Positions 24,668-36,815 of a stretch of 64,000 nt of DNA are shown here, in pieces; position 1 is the stretch's first letter, and each line of letters starts with the position of its first letter. Below the pieces are notes generated by a model. It was not told the origin of the DNA. It saw nothing but the letters and a program-made list of their open reading frames with translations, and did no database searches. This DNA comes from Symsagittifera roscoffensis (lineage: Eukaryota; Xenacoelomorpha; Acoela; Convolutidae). The stretch spans positions 70,951,617 to 71,015,616 of the forward strand of contig NC_087063.1 of NCBI RefSeq assembly GCF_963678635.1. Reading direction: 5' to 3'. A program made the position numbers and the translations under genes.

Positions 24668-25177
24668 CTATTTAGAAAAAACATACCTAGCTTTCCAGAC
24701 AATGCCACAAAATTTAGTTAATTTTTTGCACACATGTTCAATGTGAAATTTGGAAGTAAGTTTCATATCAACAAAAATGCCTAAATATTTACACACATTT
24801 GTAATTTGAACTGTAGTACCAAAAGCAAAGTAATCTTTTGAAAAATTGCTACCAAATTTCATTATTTGAGTTTTACCAGGATTGACACAAAGTCCATTCG
24901 TTTTGAACCATCTATCCATTTTATTTAACGAACTATCAAAGTTATCGCAACAATTTTTTTCTGCATTGCATATTGTAGTATCATCAGCAAACAGAACAAC
25001 CTCAGATCCTTTAGCAATTTTCGGAAGATCTTTTATATAAATTAAAAACAAAAAAGGACCTAAAACTGACCCTTGCGGTACTCCACATGACATGGAGCGA
25101 CTAGAAGATATTTTATTATCAGTTTGAACAAATTGAAACCGGTTTGTAAAGTGAGGTAAGAAGAATCCGAAAGACAA
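24668..25177 (-). pseudogene. LINE reverse transcriptase, C-terminal half (copy B)
   Basis: A 169-codon frame with CGVPQGSVLGP at 31-41 and FADD at 63-66. The encoded residues are identical to those of 14772-15281 and I find no base differences by eye, although nearby duplicated DNA differs at 1-3%. It ends at the same in-frame TAG. Confidence 0.85.
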
Positions 25178-25232
25178 AGAATCCGGCCTCTAAAGCCGTA
25201 TTTTTCCAATTTTGCCGAAAAAAGATCATGAT

Positions 25233-25481
25233 TTATGGTATCAAATATTTTTTGAGATCAACAAGGCATGATTGACCAATCAATTTTTTGTCCCATCCCT
25301 CTCTAATAAATTCGGTGAATTCGATTAATGCGTCCACGCATGACTTTTTCTTTTGAAATCCAAATTGTTTTTCATGAAGAATCTTCTGCTTGTTAGCAAA
25401 GTTATACATTCTATTTAATATTATCCTTTCGAAAATTTTGCTGAGTGAACTGAGTAAACTGATAGGTCTATAATTTTCCAA
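25233..25481 (-). pseudogene. LINE reverse transcriptase, motif 1-2 fragment (copy B)
   Basis: An 82-codon frame covering NYRPISLL near its start through FGFQKKKSCVDALIEF to the frameshift in motif A. Everything upstream of this in the RT has been deleted, along with the end of the endonuclease. Four or more base differences from copy A fall in this part. Confidence 0.75.
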
Positions 25482-25528
25482 AGATTTTTTTAAACCTCCC
25501 GTAAAAAGGGGAATAACTTTTGCAACTG

Positions 25529-25786
25529 TTAAGCCTTGAGGAAAATAACCTCACCACAGCTTTTAATTAGAATAAAATAAGACTTGGAAATTGGCTTGCA
25601 ATCTAAAGTATCGATATTAAAATCTCCACAAACAAGAAAAATAGATTCACCATATAGCGAAAGAGTTAGAAAGTGTATAACCAGCATTTTTTTTGTGTTT
25701 TGCTTTATAATTAGTGTTTTGTTGGGATACACAGTAACTACGAAAATTCCCAAAAAAATGTACTGGGGAAATGGCAGTGAACTCAC
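25529..25786 (-). pseudogene. LINE endonuclease fragment joined at a deletion (copy B)
   Basis: An 85-codon minus-strand frame with VCGDFN, corresponding to residues about 25-87 of the copy A frame at 16372-16803. It then runs across the deletion junction near 25550 into out-of-frame RT sequence. Confidence 0.7.
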
Positions 25787-26197
25787 AGAAAAACCGCACT
25801 TGTAGATTTGTCATCCAAGCTTATGTTTTTAATTTTACACAAATTTATAAGTAACACCCGTAGTTTTTGTATTTGTCGGGAAGTTTTTTTACTTTGATTA
25901 CTTTACTGATTGCGAATCATAAATTGTTTTTTGAAGAATTTAGATTTATCATTCCACATGGAAACAGAAAAATAATATTTCTGTGTTCTCAAAGCAAATT
26001 CAGAGTTTTTTTGTACTTTTTTTAAAAAATTTTTGATTATTGCATAAAATGATTTTGCGAGTAAAAAGAGAAGCAAAAACGTTTTTTTTTTTTGAAATTT
26101 TCTGATGTAAAAGAAATCTTTATTATACAATATTCATATATAAAAATTGGATGATACAGATTTAAGACTGTTTTTTATCATACAAAATGGGGTGCTT

Positions 26198-26497
26198 TTT
26201 CTCCAGACCATTCCGACTTTTTAACTAGCCATTTTTTGACCGAATTTTTATATCCACTGAAAGCTCAATACTTGAATGATACTTTTTTCTGATATTTTGG
26301 AAAAGCTGTCGACTTTTGAAAAATACTGATTTGGCTAATTTGGTCGTATTATTTTCGTACGACTCAACATTTCACACTTTGATATTTTCCAAAATTTATA
26401 GGTTTTCAATATTTTACCTTCCCTAGAACTATTCGATATGACTTAAGGGACACTCGGAAAACTCAGAGCTTTGCCCTGATATACGAGCAGTCTTGTT
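26198..26497 (-). mobile_element. decayed hairpin-ended element, chimeric body, minus strand
   Basis: On the minus strand the left end reads CAAGACTGCTCGTATATCA with a mutated GGGCAAAGCTCTGA hairpin. The next 150 bases match the body of the element at 46524 (CGAATAGTTCTAGGGAAGG, ATATTGAAAACCTATAAAT, TGAGTCGTACGAAAATAATA), not that of copies 1-3. The rest, towards 26198, matches the decayed element at 17199-17340 in segmental copy A. Confidence 0.6.
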
Positions 26498-26632
26498 CAC
26501 TTCATTGATCCAAATTTGAATAAACTGACTATACACTCTTGCGCGCGCAGTTTTTTTTCTAATTCTGAGATTAAATTAGACATTCTTTTAAAGCAATCTG
26601 ACAGATACTATTAACTCGAGCTCAAAATTAAA

Positions 26633-27140
26633 ACAAGACTGCTGGTATCAGGGCGAAGCCCTGAATGTTCCGACTGCCTATTAAGGTTTATGGAGCAATA
26701 ATAACATTAAAAAATTAAAAATAATAAAACAAAATGAATTTTTTTTTAAATCATCTCCCCACACGCCATATAAAGTACAAAAGGATAGATTTCGCTACTT
26801 GTAACAAATCAATTATGACAAAAAAGCTTCGTTAAACCAATTTGGAACGATTTCTAAGACGGATTAAATCTCCGCTTACGCGTTAATAGCGCCAAATATA
26901 TCGCGCGTTAATTGTCCCAAATTGGCGAAAAATTGCAATCTTTAAACCCTCATAACATTACCAAAAATGATCACAGGTAAAATATGTTTTCAAATTTATG
27001 CTCAAGACAACAATAGTTTTCGATTGAAACAAAACATTTTTGTCAAAAATGGCTAGTTAAAAAGTCGAAATTTGTCTGAAGAAAAAAAACCCACCCCGAG
27101 CACAAATATTCCGTTACTTTTGTATCGAAAGTCGGAACAA
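26633..27140 (+). mobile_element. hairpin-ended non-autonomous element, copy 4
   Basis: Segmental partner of 17680-18210. The left hairpin TCAGGGCGAAGCCCTGA is perfect and followed by ATGTTCCGACTGCC. The central palindrome is damaged (GCGCCAAATATATCGCGC). The right end is ACTTTTGTATCGAAAGT with one hairpin mismatch, then CGGAACA. Confidence 0.75.
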
Positions 27141-29480
27141 TAAGCAAAATAGACCTAATCTAATATCATTTTGTTTGTACTTATTTCTTGAAATTTGAAG
27201 CGTAACATCAATTTTCTCTCACTAATCTGGAATCAAAACAATACTAAATGCTGTTGATGAAGATCTGAGCAAAATTGGTCTACTACTGCTTGATGCAACA
27301 ATTCATAGCACGTGGTTGTTCACAAACAATAACTTCGAAGAGTGATAATTGTTGCTTTTTTGAATTACCATGAACTTCTACTACCTGAGAAGAATTATGG
27401 CCCTCTTCTTGCATTTCTAACGAAGAGTTAGCTAGTTACTCTCTTAACAAAAATGACAGATGCAAAAAAGTTCTTATACCAATCAGGCACGATGTCACCT
27501 CTCTATCCCATTAGACCGTCTGATGCATTGAAGTTCTTTAAACATCAGTTGATTGAATTGAAGTAGTTTTTTGTCTGGTCGCACCTGATTGACTTTTCCT
27601 ACGCGCTGGTCGCGGATGCATCTCCTTTGTCTGCAATGTATGGAAATAACAAATTTCTGGCGAAAGATCTGAAAATTCCCAATTTTGACGGTTAAGCGAG
27701 AACTCGCAACAAAAGACAACTCGCAAAATCTTAAGAAAAAGAAAAATCGCAAAAAGAAACAACTTGTATAAAACTCGGAAGAACAATGAATTTTCCTTTA
27801 ATCTAAATAGGGAACAAAAAAGCGGTTAAACATCAAAGCCTTTGAGGCGTCAAAATTTCTTTGATATAGAGGGGTTTTACAGATCAAAGTTAAATCAATG
27901 AGCTTCCAGCTGCAAAATTACATCATCGTTTTGATAGTTTTGATATCCTTTCTTGCAATGGTTCATATTTAGCATATTTTTATAGCTTTTCTCCGGATTT
28001 GAACCAAATCATGCAATTTTTGGTTAAACTTTGCTCCTTTCTTATTTACTGAATGATATTTGACACAGTGGGGTGAGCAAAACCCATTTCTGATTGAAAA
28101 ACTACGCCATCTTTTGACCGTTTTTTTTTAAATTTCAATTTATCGCATTGTTGAACTGATGCTCCGCACTCCTCATAAACGATGCTCGTTACGTTGAGAA
28201 TAGATAGATCGAGAATTTTCTTGCGTGTTTTGCGCTCGTTGATTTGTTTTTTGCATGACACTAAAACATTTTGAAAAATTTACATTTTGTCCCACTTGGT
28301 ATTGCAAACAGTTATTGATGTTTTTTGAAGTGTTTTGCTAGTTGTCATAATTGCTTATTAATACGAATTGCTTTTTCTTGCCATGTAATTTTTCTTGCGA
28401 TTTGTCGTGTTACGAACTTTGACTCATTGGGGGTTCTTTATGGAAACCTATATACCTTTGAATGGAGAGGGGGTCGAATACCTGAAGAAATGCCATCCCT
28501 CGCACCCAAAAAATTGCACCTGTTTAAGCGTAGTAACAGATTGTTTGACAACAAAATTACCACAGCCAAAACTTTTAAGCTTCGACGGATTGAAATTCGG
28601 TCATATGACATAAATATACACCCTATATAGAAACATGTGTCTATAAGCTAGTGCAATTTTGAAACAAGCAAACCATTCAGGAATTGATAGACACGGTCCG
28701 GTAATTTTATAACTGTGTTAGCAAACAGGCGCTTTGTTGCCGCCTGTATATCGGTCTCTGCTTTGTCAATAGGCGACGGGAGGGAACAGGACAAGCTCGT
28801 CCAAATCCCACGCCAGCTTGCTTCCTTTTATGCCTTGCAGCCAGTTTCTATTCCGGCAAATAGTAATCTTACCATTCAGTCTCGCTCTGAGGATTTTGGC
28901 GTTTTGTTGCCTCTACTATTTTCATATCTCGCCACTAATTTTACAAATCAAGTAAGTAATTCACTCTCTTCGTTCTCCTGTAAGAAACCACCGTTCGATA
29001 TTATGTGAGACCATATTTCAACTATGACATTTCTTTCACTTCTCAAACTTCATTTTTTTTCGTTAATTTTTAGACTTTGACCTTGCAGTGACCTGTTATG
29101 GTTAAACTTCCATAGCATCAAATTCCCCCAATTAGTATTTTTGATAATATTACAAAAGTAACAATAGCAAAAATAGTGGTCTTTGGTTTGATTTCATAGA
29201 AAAAAATCGCCTTATAAAAACAGTAGCAACAATAACGTCCTATATAAATATAAAGAGATCTCTTTAAATATTTCCGAACCCACTTTTGAGAACTCATGAT
29301 CAAGGAGCAGAAGAAAAATACAAAGTACTTTTTAAAAATTAATTCAGGTGACCAGAAAAATTTTGAAAAGGAGAAGAGGAAGCTTCAAATTTCATCTTAT
29401 AAACGAATAAAATAAAACTTTCTTTTGCACGTTCCCCACCAGGTTTTTCTGACAGTCACCCAATTTTGCTTCAGAATACT
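27141..29480. other. duplicated spacer without a convincing gene (copy B)
   Basis: Partner of 18211-20600. The frames at 27495-27786 (minus), 28325-28630 and 28715-29008 (plus) are the counterparts discussed for copy A. Their substitutions relative to A are mostly replacements, so I do not call them genes. Confidence 0.45.
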
Positions 29481-29491
29481 GAAAAATTTTT

Positions 29492-29645
29492 TACGCGCCA
29501 TTGAAACATCTTTTTAAACTTGAGCTCAAGACAACCATACTTTTTGAATGGTTTTTAAAAAATATCGTCAAAAATGGCTAGTTAAAAAGTCGAAATTAGT
29601 TTGAAAAAAAAACCACCCGAGCACAAATATTCCATTACTTTCGCT
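29492..29645 (+). mobile_element. right-end fragment of a hairpin-ended element
   Basis: Contains ACGCGCCATTGAAACATC, GTCAAAAATGGCTAGTTAA, GAGCACAAATATTCC and a damaged end TTACTTTCGCTAGAAAA. It closes segmental copy B. Confidence 0.55.
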
Positions 29646-30712
29646 AGAAAAATTGGGACAAGAACTAACAAGCTCCTATTCTCTAAAATTAATGCTGAAC
29701 ATCAAAAGCCCAATTGACAAACTGCACTGAAACTTGACCACTGCAATAAAACTTGGCTCGCGGTAGGCGCTGCCCGCGCCGATAACTACCAGGCGCTTCC
29801 CCTAAAACATTCCGTGTCTCGATGCTGGCAAGCTCGCATATCATGCAAATATCAGGCCGATTGCAATAATTGCTGCGTTGGTAATTAGCCAATTTTGCAT
29901 TGAATGCTCTAAACTTAATGTTTTTTTTTCTAATGATTCTGCATTTTCCTCACATGAAAATAGGTTTACGCGAAATGCTCACAGTTTGTAGTTTTTTCTT
30001 GGTAATAGGTATCCCGCGCTTAGAAAATTCCTGTGTTTGTAGAAAAATCACGTTCAACGTAAAAAAAAACTTAGAAAAGACGAGAAACAGTCAAAATAGG
30101 TGAAGAAGGAGGAAAAAGAGCCACCTAATTGTTTCTTCCAAGATATCAAAATTAATGTCCTTAGCTGGTATTTGTACTCTTTACAATTTGAACTATTTTT
30201 TTCGTGTCGTATAAAAACTTTGGTTCATTTGTTGCTTTTGTTGATGTCTTTTTTTGTTTCACCCGTGTTTAGATTATTATATTTTTTGCACCATGTGCTT
30301 GTCCTCATTTTTGACGTGGCAAAAATTTTGGTACTGAGCTGTGCCCCCATTCCTCGCTAGTATTTGCTTGCACACAATCTTTTCGATATCTTTTACTCGA
30401 TACCACCTCCCTGATCATTAAAATAATAAGAATGATAAGATTAATAATAATAACCATAAGTAACTATAAAATGTCAGAAATACTTTAAATGTATTCTTCA
30501 GTGCATAAAAAATTTGTATGAATGCCGTAAACATTCAGGAGAGGGAGAGAAGTGTTGTTTCGTAAATTGCTTTGGGGTATTTTTCTTAATCATCTGCCTG
30601 TTTCCTTCCTGGAAGCAAAGAAAGAGAGCAGCGAGAAGGCGAGTATTAGTTGGAATTGGTGGTTAAGAGCCAGTCAGTAGAAACATTCAGGAAGAGCCTA
30701 TCTCCTCTTTTC

Positions 30713-30731
30713 TCTCTCTCGCGCTCTCCCG

Positions 30732-30784
<53 letters not shown>
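30713..30784. repeat. (CT)n microsatellite
   Basis: About 70 bp of CT dinucleotides with a few interruptions, preceded by further pyrimidine-rich sequence from about 30696. Directly downstream, GAGCCAATCAAGAC occurs twice in tandem (30798-30827). A similar CT array lies at 39453-39494. Confidence 0.9.
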
Positions 30785-30790
<6 letters not shown>

Positions 30791-32794
30791 TGCTAATGAG
30801 CCAATCAAGACTGAGCCAATCAAGACATGCCTTCCAGATTAGAAAAACACGTTACCTAGCACCCCAATCTCTAACATGGCCCACAAACCCAAGAGCATTT
30901 TGCATTTCAATGCAATCCCAATAATGGCGAAGGAAATATATGAAAAAAAAAATAATGGGGATCATTCAAACGTTAATTAATGATTTATTTCATATTTCTG
31001 CTCTTTGCAGAGATTCTATGAAAGGCTTCAGGAATGTCTAAGCATTGTTCAATTGTATTATTTTCCACATTCAAACTAAATTATTTTGTTGAGCGAAGCT
31101 CTCTTTTGCGACTCGAGGCCGTTTTTTTGCGTCTAGAAGTTTCACGTGGTATCACTATAGCAGCCGAAAATAGCCAGCCTCGGTTATATTTGAAGCTAGA
31201 GCTCAAATGAGAGCCCGCCCTCACACACTATCACTTCGATGAGAGAAGATCGAATACACGACCTCTCGATCTCACCTGAAAGTCTTGCACCTTTGAAAAC
31301 GTGCAATTATCGCGCAAGAAATATCGGATATCCTTAACAACCTCCCCCACCCCTTTATAATTTTGATGCTTTCTGATTGGTCGAAAACTTGACTAATTTT
31401 ATCTACTTAACAACCTCCTCCCCCCTATAATATCTAGTAAAAAAACCTCCACCACTCTGAATAAAAACAGTAAATTTCAACTGAAGCTTTCTGTTGAGAA
31501 TTTTAATTTTCCTGCGCGTTTAAAAATTCAATTAGTTGTTTATATACATGGAGAGTGGCGATCCTAAACAAAATTAAAAAAATTCTTCCGTATAAAAAAT
31601 TATCGAAAACAATTTTAATTTTGCACAAAAAAGCAAGGCGGGTTGATTTCAGGTTTTTGAATCAAACCTAGATTAACAGAAGCGCTAGTAATAAGTATTT
31701 CATGCTACTTTTTCCTTAATTTTTTAGTTATATGTGAACACGATATGCAATTGTCATCAGACTTCAATTTAAGCGTAATCGGGACTTATAATGATAAGCT
31801 CATTTTTCCCTCAAAAACTCGGTGCATTACTGATATCAGCTTCATAGTTTTGTATATCTCCAAACATTTAATTCTGATTAAAGTGTATCCAGCAGTCAAA
31901 ACAGCACTTCAAATCTCAAGGAAAGATGACCTTTTGAATGTCCTCACAGCCGGCATCAATGAAGCTCACAAATAGTTATACAATAAAATCACCTAGCATA
32001 TAAAAAATTGACTTAAGCTTTATGATTCACATTTTTTGTGGTTCTGAGCGTCAAAAATTTTTTCTACTACCTAGAAAGGAACGCAAAAAACGATCATGAG
32101 AATTCTTACGCAAGATGAAGTATCATATCATTGAAGAGACATAGATTCACTTTTAAAGCAAATTGTCACAAAATTGTAAAACAAAAATTCACAAAATTAG
32201 TTTTTGCAACCAAGAAATTTTTTAAACCTTGATAGTCGTCTCTTTCCTCGCAAATTCTAGCAACAGTTTTACTTAATCCATGGATTTATATTTATCTTTT
32301 TTCTGTTAATGATGGCCAAACGTAGCATTTACGGACTCAAGTTTTGGAAAATAGAGCTTTCATAAAACATAATATAACAATGCCGTTTTTCTTTGTAATT
32401 TTCATGAACAATAAATGAGCGTTATATTTCTTATGTGAGGTAGTGTTTTCTACACCCTGGTCATCATCTCCAATAAGTAGAAAAAATTCAAACACATTTT
32501 CTTCACTAACGCAGCAATCTTGTTTAAGAAAAGCTATAGGTATTAGATGTTTTTCAGACTTTCGAAAAAATTAACGGCATAATTGTGCTTGATTTTTTTC
32601 TTTTTCCATAGAAATATGTACTCTGTATATATCCGTTTTCAATGGCTAATTTTAAACTATGATAGACATCAATGCGCTGATTTTGACATTGAAACAATTT
32701 ATGTCTTCCGTTGAGTTATGGGTTTTGAAAATTGTCAATCTGATTAATTGTGTCAGCATAATGCGCTCTAAATTTTGGTTTTCTTTTTTTTTCT

Positions 32795-32990
32795 GTTGGC
32801 CGGCCCAATTTTTTTTCGAGGACTCCAATATAAATCTATTTGAAGGCGAAGCGCGTGCCAAAAAACGCGATTCTTTGGTTATTTTTCCAAAAAGCGCATC
32901 AAACGTCTTTTTCGGCCTGTTTGTTTCAAAAATTTGCCTGCTGCACAGAAAAGTTGGTCAAAATGGAGACTTTATAGTCATATAAAAGAG
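32795..32990 (+). mobile_element. decayed hAT-like MITE fragment
   Basis: Carries the internal signature of the elements at 50459 and 51883: TTGAAGGCGAAGCGCGTGCC, then AAAAAACGCGA, a run of AAAAAGCGC, CTTTTTCGGCCTG and TTTCAAAAATTTGCCTGC. The terminal inverted repeats are not recognisable. Confidence 0.5.
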
Positions 32991-34132
32991 CGCGGAAAAT
33001 CTATTTCGTCAAAGAGTTGAAAAAATCTAAATTTGACACATGTATGGATCTCAAAAAAGCAGTATCACAATTCAGCACCAATTAGGAAACTATTTGGGCT
33101 TTTTTTCACTTTTTCAAAACAACTTTAAAACTAGATGACCAAAAACTTGACTTTGACGCAGACAAAAATTTCCGGATTAAATAAAAAGAAAATCCTAGAT
33201 TGTTTTCTGCCTACATTTTTGACATTTTTTGAACAATTTTTCAACTACAATTTTTCAAGACCCCAATTTTTCGACGCCCAAAATTACTCAAATTTACTCT
33301 AATAAAATGAGACCAGCTATATTTGGTTGCAATATGTTCAATTCAAGGCAAATTTAATCATTAACTGCTTAATTAATTTTTCATTAGGAAACGAAAAAAT
33401 TTTGACCTGCAAAATTGATATAAACACTAGCAGGATGGAGGGTCGGGAGGGTTTTTGACGTGGAATGTATTTTCCATGCAAATTTAGGTGCTATACAAGA
33501 CGGGGTGGAGTGATTGACAATGAATTAGTTTTGTTCGGATTGGTTTCAAGTTAAATCGTGATTCGTGAAAATATTTCAGTCGTGAATCGGGTTTCGAAAT
33601 TCGCTCAGCGTCAAAAAAAATTAGTCTGGATACTTCATTTTTCAGACTGGTTTTTTCAAGAAAGTTCGGTGATGAATAAATAGTGTTCGAGTACCACCGG
33701 TATAGTTAAAAATTGACTGACTAGAGTTAAAGTAAAAAAAAATTAAAAGAAATGAAGAAATGAAATAAAAACAGTATCTAATTAAGAATTGAATGTCAAA
33801 TTTAAAGTAAGTAGAGCACAATTCAGAGCAACTCCCAATGCAGGAAACATTTTTACGAAAAGGAAGGAGTAGCCAAATCACAGATGTACTGCTCTCTTCC
33901 TTCACCCCATGGGCAATAGAAGTTTGGAAAAAAAGTAACAAACTTACATCCTGGAATTTACAAGAAAAAATTTACTCATGTACTCGGAGATGTTGTGATC
34001 ACAAATTAGAAAAGCTACAAACCATTTATTACAGATGTTTAGAAAATGTTAATGTGCAATTGGGGTTATTTATAATAAGAAAAAGACAATTGTTGAGAAT
34101 TGATTATGTAAAAATGATTCACTTCTCTACAG

Positions 34133-34480
34133 TTAGTGATAAAAATTGGAAAGTTTCTTGACGGTTGATAAATCCTCTAAATAATGATAAAAAGTGCAAA
34201 AACTGACTGAATCACCAATGATAAAAATGAAAAACACTTTTGAGTTGTAGGTTTTCAAATGAGTCCGTTCAGGCAATGTTAAATATCTTGTGAAACGAGT
34301 CAGCTTCCGTTCTCGTTTCCGTGTAGATAACCAAAGAATTGTCGCTCTCCTGGTCCTGGTCATGAGTCTCCCCCTCGGTTGAAAACGATCCGGCTATTAC
34401 TGTTTGAGTTCTATCGATAATTTCGGAATTGTTGAGTTCACTGTCGTGTCGCCTGCTAAGTTGAGTTGTGCGCCATTATC
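34133..34480 (-). pseudogene. pol C-terminal acidic tail remnant
   Basis: A minus-strand frame rich in D, E, S and T (for example TEGETHDQDQESDNSLVIY), near the 3' end of the decayed element. The intact relative has a comparable Ser/Asp/Glu-rich tail at 59577-59831. No integrase catalytic motifs are recognisable between here and the RNase H fragment. Confidence 0.4.
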
Positions 34481-35146
34481 GCCCATTGGGGTTTTCGGAA
34501 TTGTGAAGTTTCCCTGTCTGAGGGGTCTTAGAGGATGACGCCATTGTAATTAGAAGTTGGTCCGCATCCTCTTTCAAGTTGATGATCACCCTTGGTGATA
34601 CTCGGTCCACAATTCTCCTCTCTCCAGAAAATTTGGGGGACCAGCGTTTCTCCTGGGTCTGGACATGTTTTGATAAGTCCAAAGAATTACAATTGGTCGT
34701 ACAAGATTCTGAGCGTGAGTGGTTTGAATGGCAAATTCTAATTGAGTCAGTGACGGGAGAGTACATCCCGACGGGAGAGTACATCCGCAGGATGAGATAA
34801 AATATTAGCTCTATTTACGTCCGATGGATTTCTTGTGTACATATCGTTCTTTTCACAATGATTGGCTACCAATAGATTTTCCGAGACTTTTTTCACTGTT
34901 GCAATCACTAATGTTTTGTTTCAATGACATGTTGAGAAGGCTTGTCCAGAAGAAAGTCTTGAACGTACATCAGTAAATTCCATTTTTTCTCCTGTAATAA
35001 GTCTGATCTTGAAGTAAAAAGATAATTGTCTGTTTACCCAACAGGGCAATCTGCCATGCATGGTTTTTTCTATGATTTGCGTTTAAGGCAGACAGTGGGG
35101 CCTTACGATAGGTTATTCTTTCGAATTCTGACCCGTACAAATAATT

Positions 35147-35341
35147 TTAAAAATGCTCAGTTGCCCATACAACTTCCAGAAAATCGAGATTGTGTGTTGA
35201 ATATTTAATTTCATGAATTTTTAAAACTCTTGAAGCAAATTCTACGAAGGGACTCAATGCTTTGTGTGTTGCGTCAGTTTGTAGTTTTGAATTCTTTTTT
35301 ATGTCTAAATAATTGTTTTCAGTAATAATTACAAATTGCAT
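35147..35341 (-). pseudogene. RNase H fragment of decayed Ty3/gypsy element
   Basis: A 64-codon minus-strand frame aligning with the RNase H of the relative at 55886-57022. LQTDATHKAL corresponds to VKTDASHNGL, FASRVLKIHEIKYSTHNLDF to FASRFLNPHESKYSTNELEL, and EVVWATEHF to GVVWAVEHY. The segment between TDAT and FASR is deleted, and the second acidic residue is lost (NLDFLE against NELELL). Confidence 0.8.
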
Positions 35342-35752
35342 TTTTAGCTCTTCAACTGTATTCGTTCCAATGATAAACTAATTTTTGGCTTAGCGGTGAG
35401 CAAAATGTAGACAAATTGGGAACAATATTAAAGTATTGGCTTATTGAGCCAATTATTGATCTGAATTTTGATATGTTTTTCGGATTCACAACGTTCGTAA
35501 TCTAATCGTTTTTCCAACCAATGGTGTTACACACTTTTCTGAAGTTTTGAACCAAAGCCATCCTATGTCTTTTCGGAAGGAAATGCATTGTTTCTATTCA
35601 GCTGCTATAATCTTAATTTAAAAGACATTTATTCTTTTTCAAAAAATGATTTTGTGTTTGTCTAACGAACCGTTTGAGGATTTTAAAACGTCATCAATAA
35701 AACAGTTGGTAAAAAGAATAGTTATAAAAGCGAATCCAAGTCTCCTTGAAAT

Positions 35753-36100
35753 TTATTTTTCAAATCTCCGAGTCGTTATAGAAATATATGTTCCAGAGGT
35801 TTCACCGCCCATTATACTAAATTGCATTAGCTGACGATACGCGTTTCTTAGATCAATGTTGTTCCAGCACACTTCGCCGGACGTTTTGTTAGAAAGTTGT
35901 GAAAACAATTTTGTTAAAAACAAAAATTTTTCATCACATTTGTTTAATTTGACAATATGCTCCTCCCGCAGCATCTTTTCCAGTTTGATATTCTTTTCAT
36001 CTAGTACGTGTAAAAGTACTCTTCTACCTTTGGTTTGATTGGTTTTAAAGTGTGTGACTTTTCTACCCGACAGATTTTTTCTATTCTGTTGAGGAATCAT
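35753..36100 (-). pseudogene. protease-RT linker and RT motif A fragment
   Basis: A 115-codon minus-strand frame. TKGRRVLLHVLDEKNIKLEK matches LKGRRVPLHLLESVKTELCR of the relative, and NNIDLRNAYRQ matches TNLDLKNAYSQ, which includes the first catalytic Asp of the RT. The stretch between these two segments is shortened compared with the relative, so the fingers subdomain is largely deleted. Confidence 0.8.
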
Positions 36101-36699
36101 TTGAAAAGGTTTGTACTGGTTGTTGGAAAATCGATAGGTTTCTGCGCAATTTCATTTCCTAGCATCGGTTGGTTATCGTTACATGGAAGTTTTTTTTTCT
36201 TTTCCAGACGTAAGGAAAAAAGGAAATATGTCGCAATTCCATCCATTGGATTAAACTCACATTGATTTTTTTAATGATGTTTATGGTATCGATGATGAAC
36301 CCACAATACAAAATAGTGAGCGTGTTTTTTGTCTGCTGACAAAATATCACTCATAGATCCCTCGATTTCAGCTCAAAAATTTTTTAGCTCAAGCTTGTTT
36401 TGAGAAACTGACAGGACTTGCCGTGTCCAATGGAATAATCATATTTACAATTGCTTCCTTACGAAAAGCCTAATGTTTACAAGCATTTTTCTTTCGAGAC
36501 CGTTATCATCGTAAATAGTTCTATTCTTCGGAACAAAACAATCGTCGTTGTCGCTGATTCCCCCTTCTTTTTAAGCGTTTATCACACCTAAAAATCTCTT
36601 CTTGTATCAAATGTGGTTCCACTGGGGAACATTGACGGTTTTGACCTTTTACATTTTCCTCCCGTATTTTACAGTCCGTTTTCTTGCCTTTGACTTAGA

Positions 36700-36815
36700 T
36701 AATATTGCAAAATGACCCTTTGTATTTACAATTATTGTATATTTTTTTCACCCGGCAAAGGTTAAGGTGACTTTTCGTAAGTGCGTTATCGCATTTCAAA
36801 CAGAAGTAAAATGTT
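36700..36815 (-). pseudogene. gag zinc-knuckle fragment
   Basis: Minus-strand translation gives CLKCDNALTKSHLNLC, with the same C-X2-C-X7-H-X3-C spacing as CMKCGGSFTKRHLAVC in the relative. It is followed by CKYKGSFC, where the relative has CKYRGHFTRLC; the His of the second knuckle is replaced. The rest of gag, towards 37600, is too eroded to delimit. Confidence 0.75.

Larger units (their letters stand above)
24200..25786 (-). mobile_element. dead LINE, CR1/Jockey type, copy B
   Basis: Segmental partner of the LINE at 14303-16803, shortened by an internal deletion that joins the endonuclease part (after GDFN) to the middle of the RT part near 25550. It shares with copy A the frameshift in RT motif A and the TAG after the RT, so both descend from one already broken insertion. 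A low-complexity minus frame at 25903-26130 matches 16824-17180. Confidence 0.87.
21084..29652. repeat. segmental duplication, copy B (about 8.6 kb)
   Basis: Directly follows copy A. The offset at the left edge is about 10,061 bases. Relative to A it has lost roughly 205 bp (A 13560-13765), 890 bp inside the LINE (A 15650-16540), 34 bp (A 18318-18351) and about 345 bp (A 20578-20918). Most flanking sequence differs at about 1-3% by eye, but the LINE core is essentially identical. Confidence 0.9.
29646..33670. other. mostly unique DNA, no convincing gene
   Basis: Base composition is less uniform than in the duplications. A 67-codon minus-strand frame at 29689-29892 is locally GC-rich (APGSYRRGQRLPRAKFYCSG) but ends without recognisable motifs. 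Plus frames at 30100-30360, 31745-31975 and 32659-32985 show no family signature. A CT microsatellite lies at 30713-30784, and a decayed piece of the hAT-like MITE family at about 32795-32990. Confidence 0.4.
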
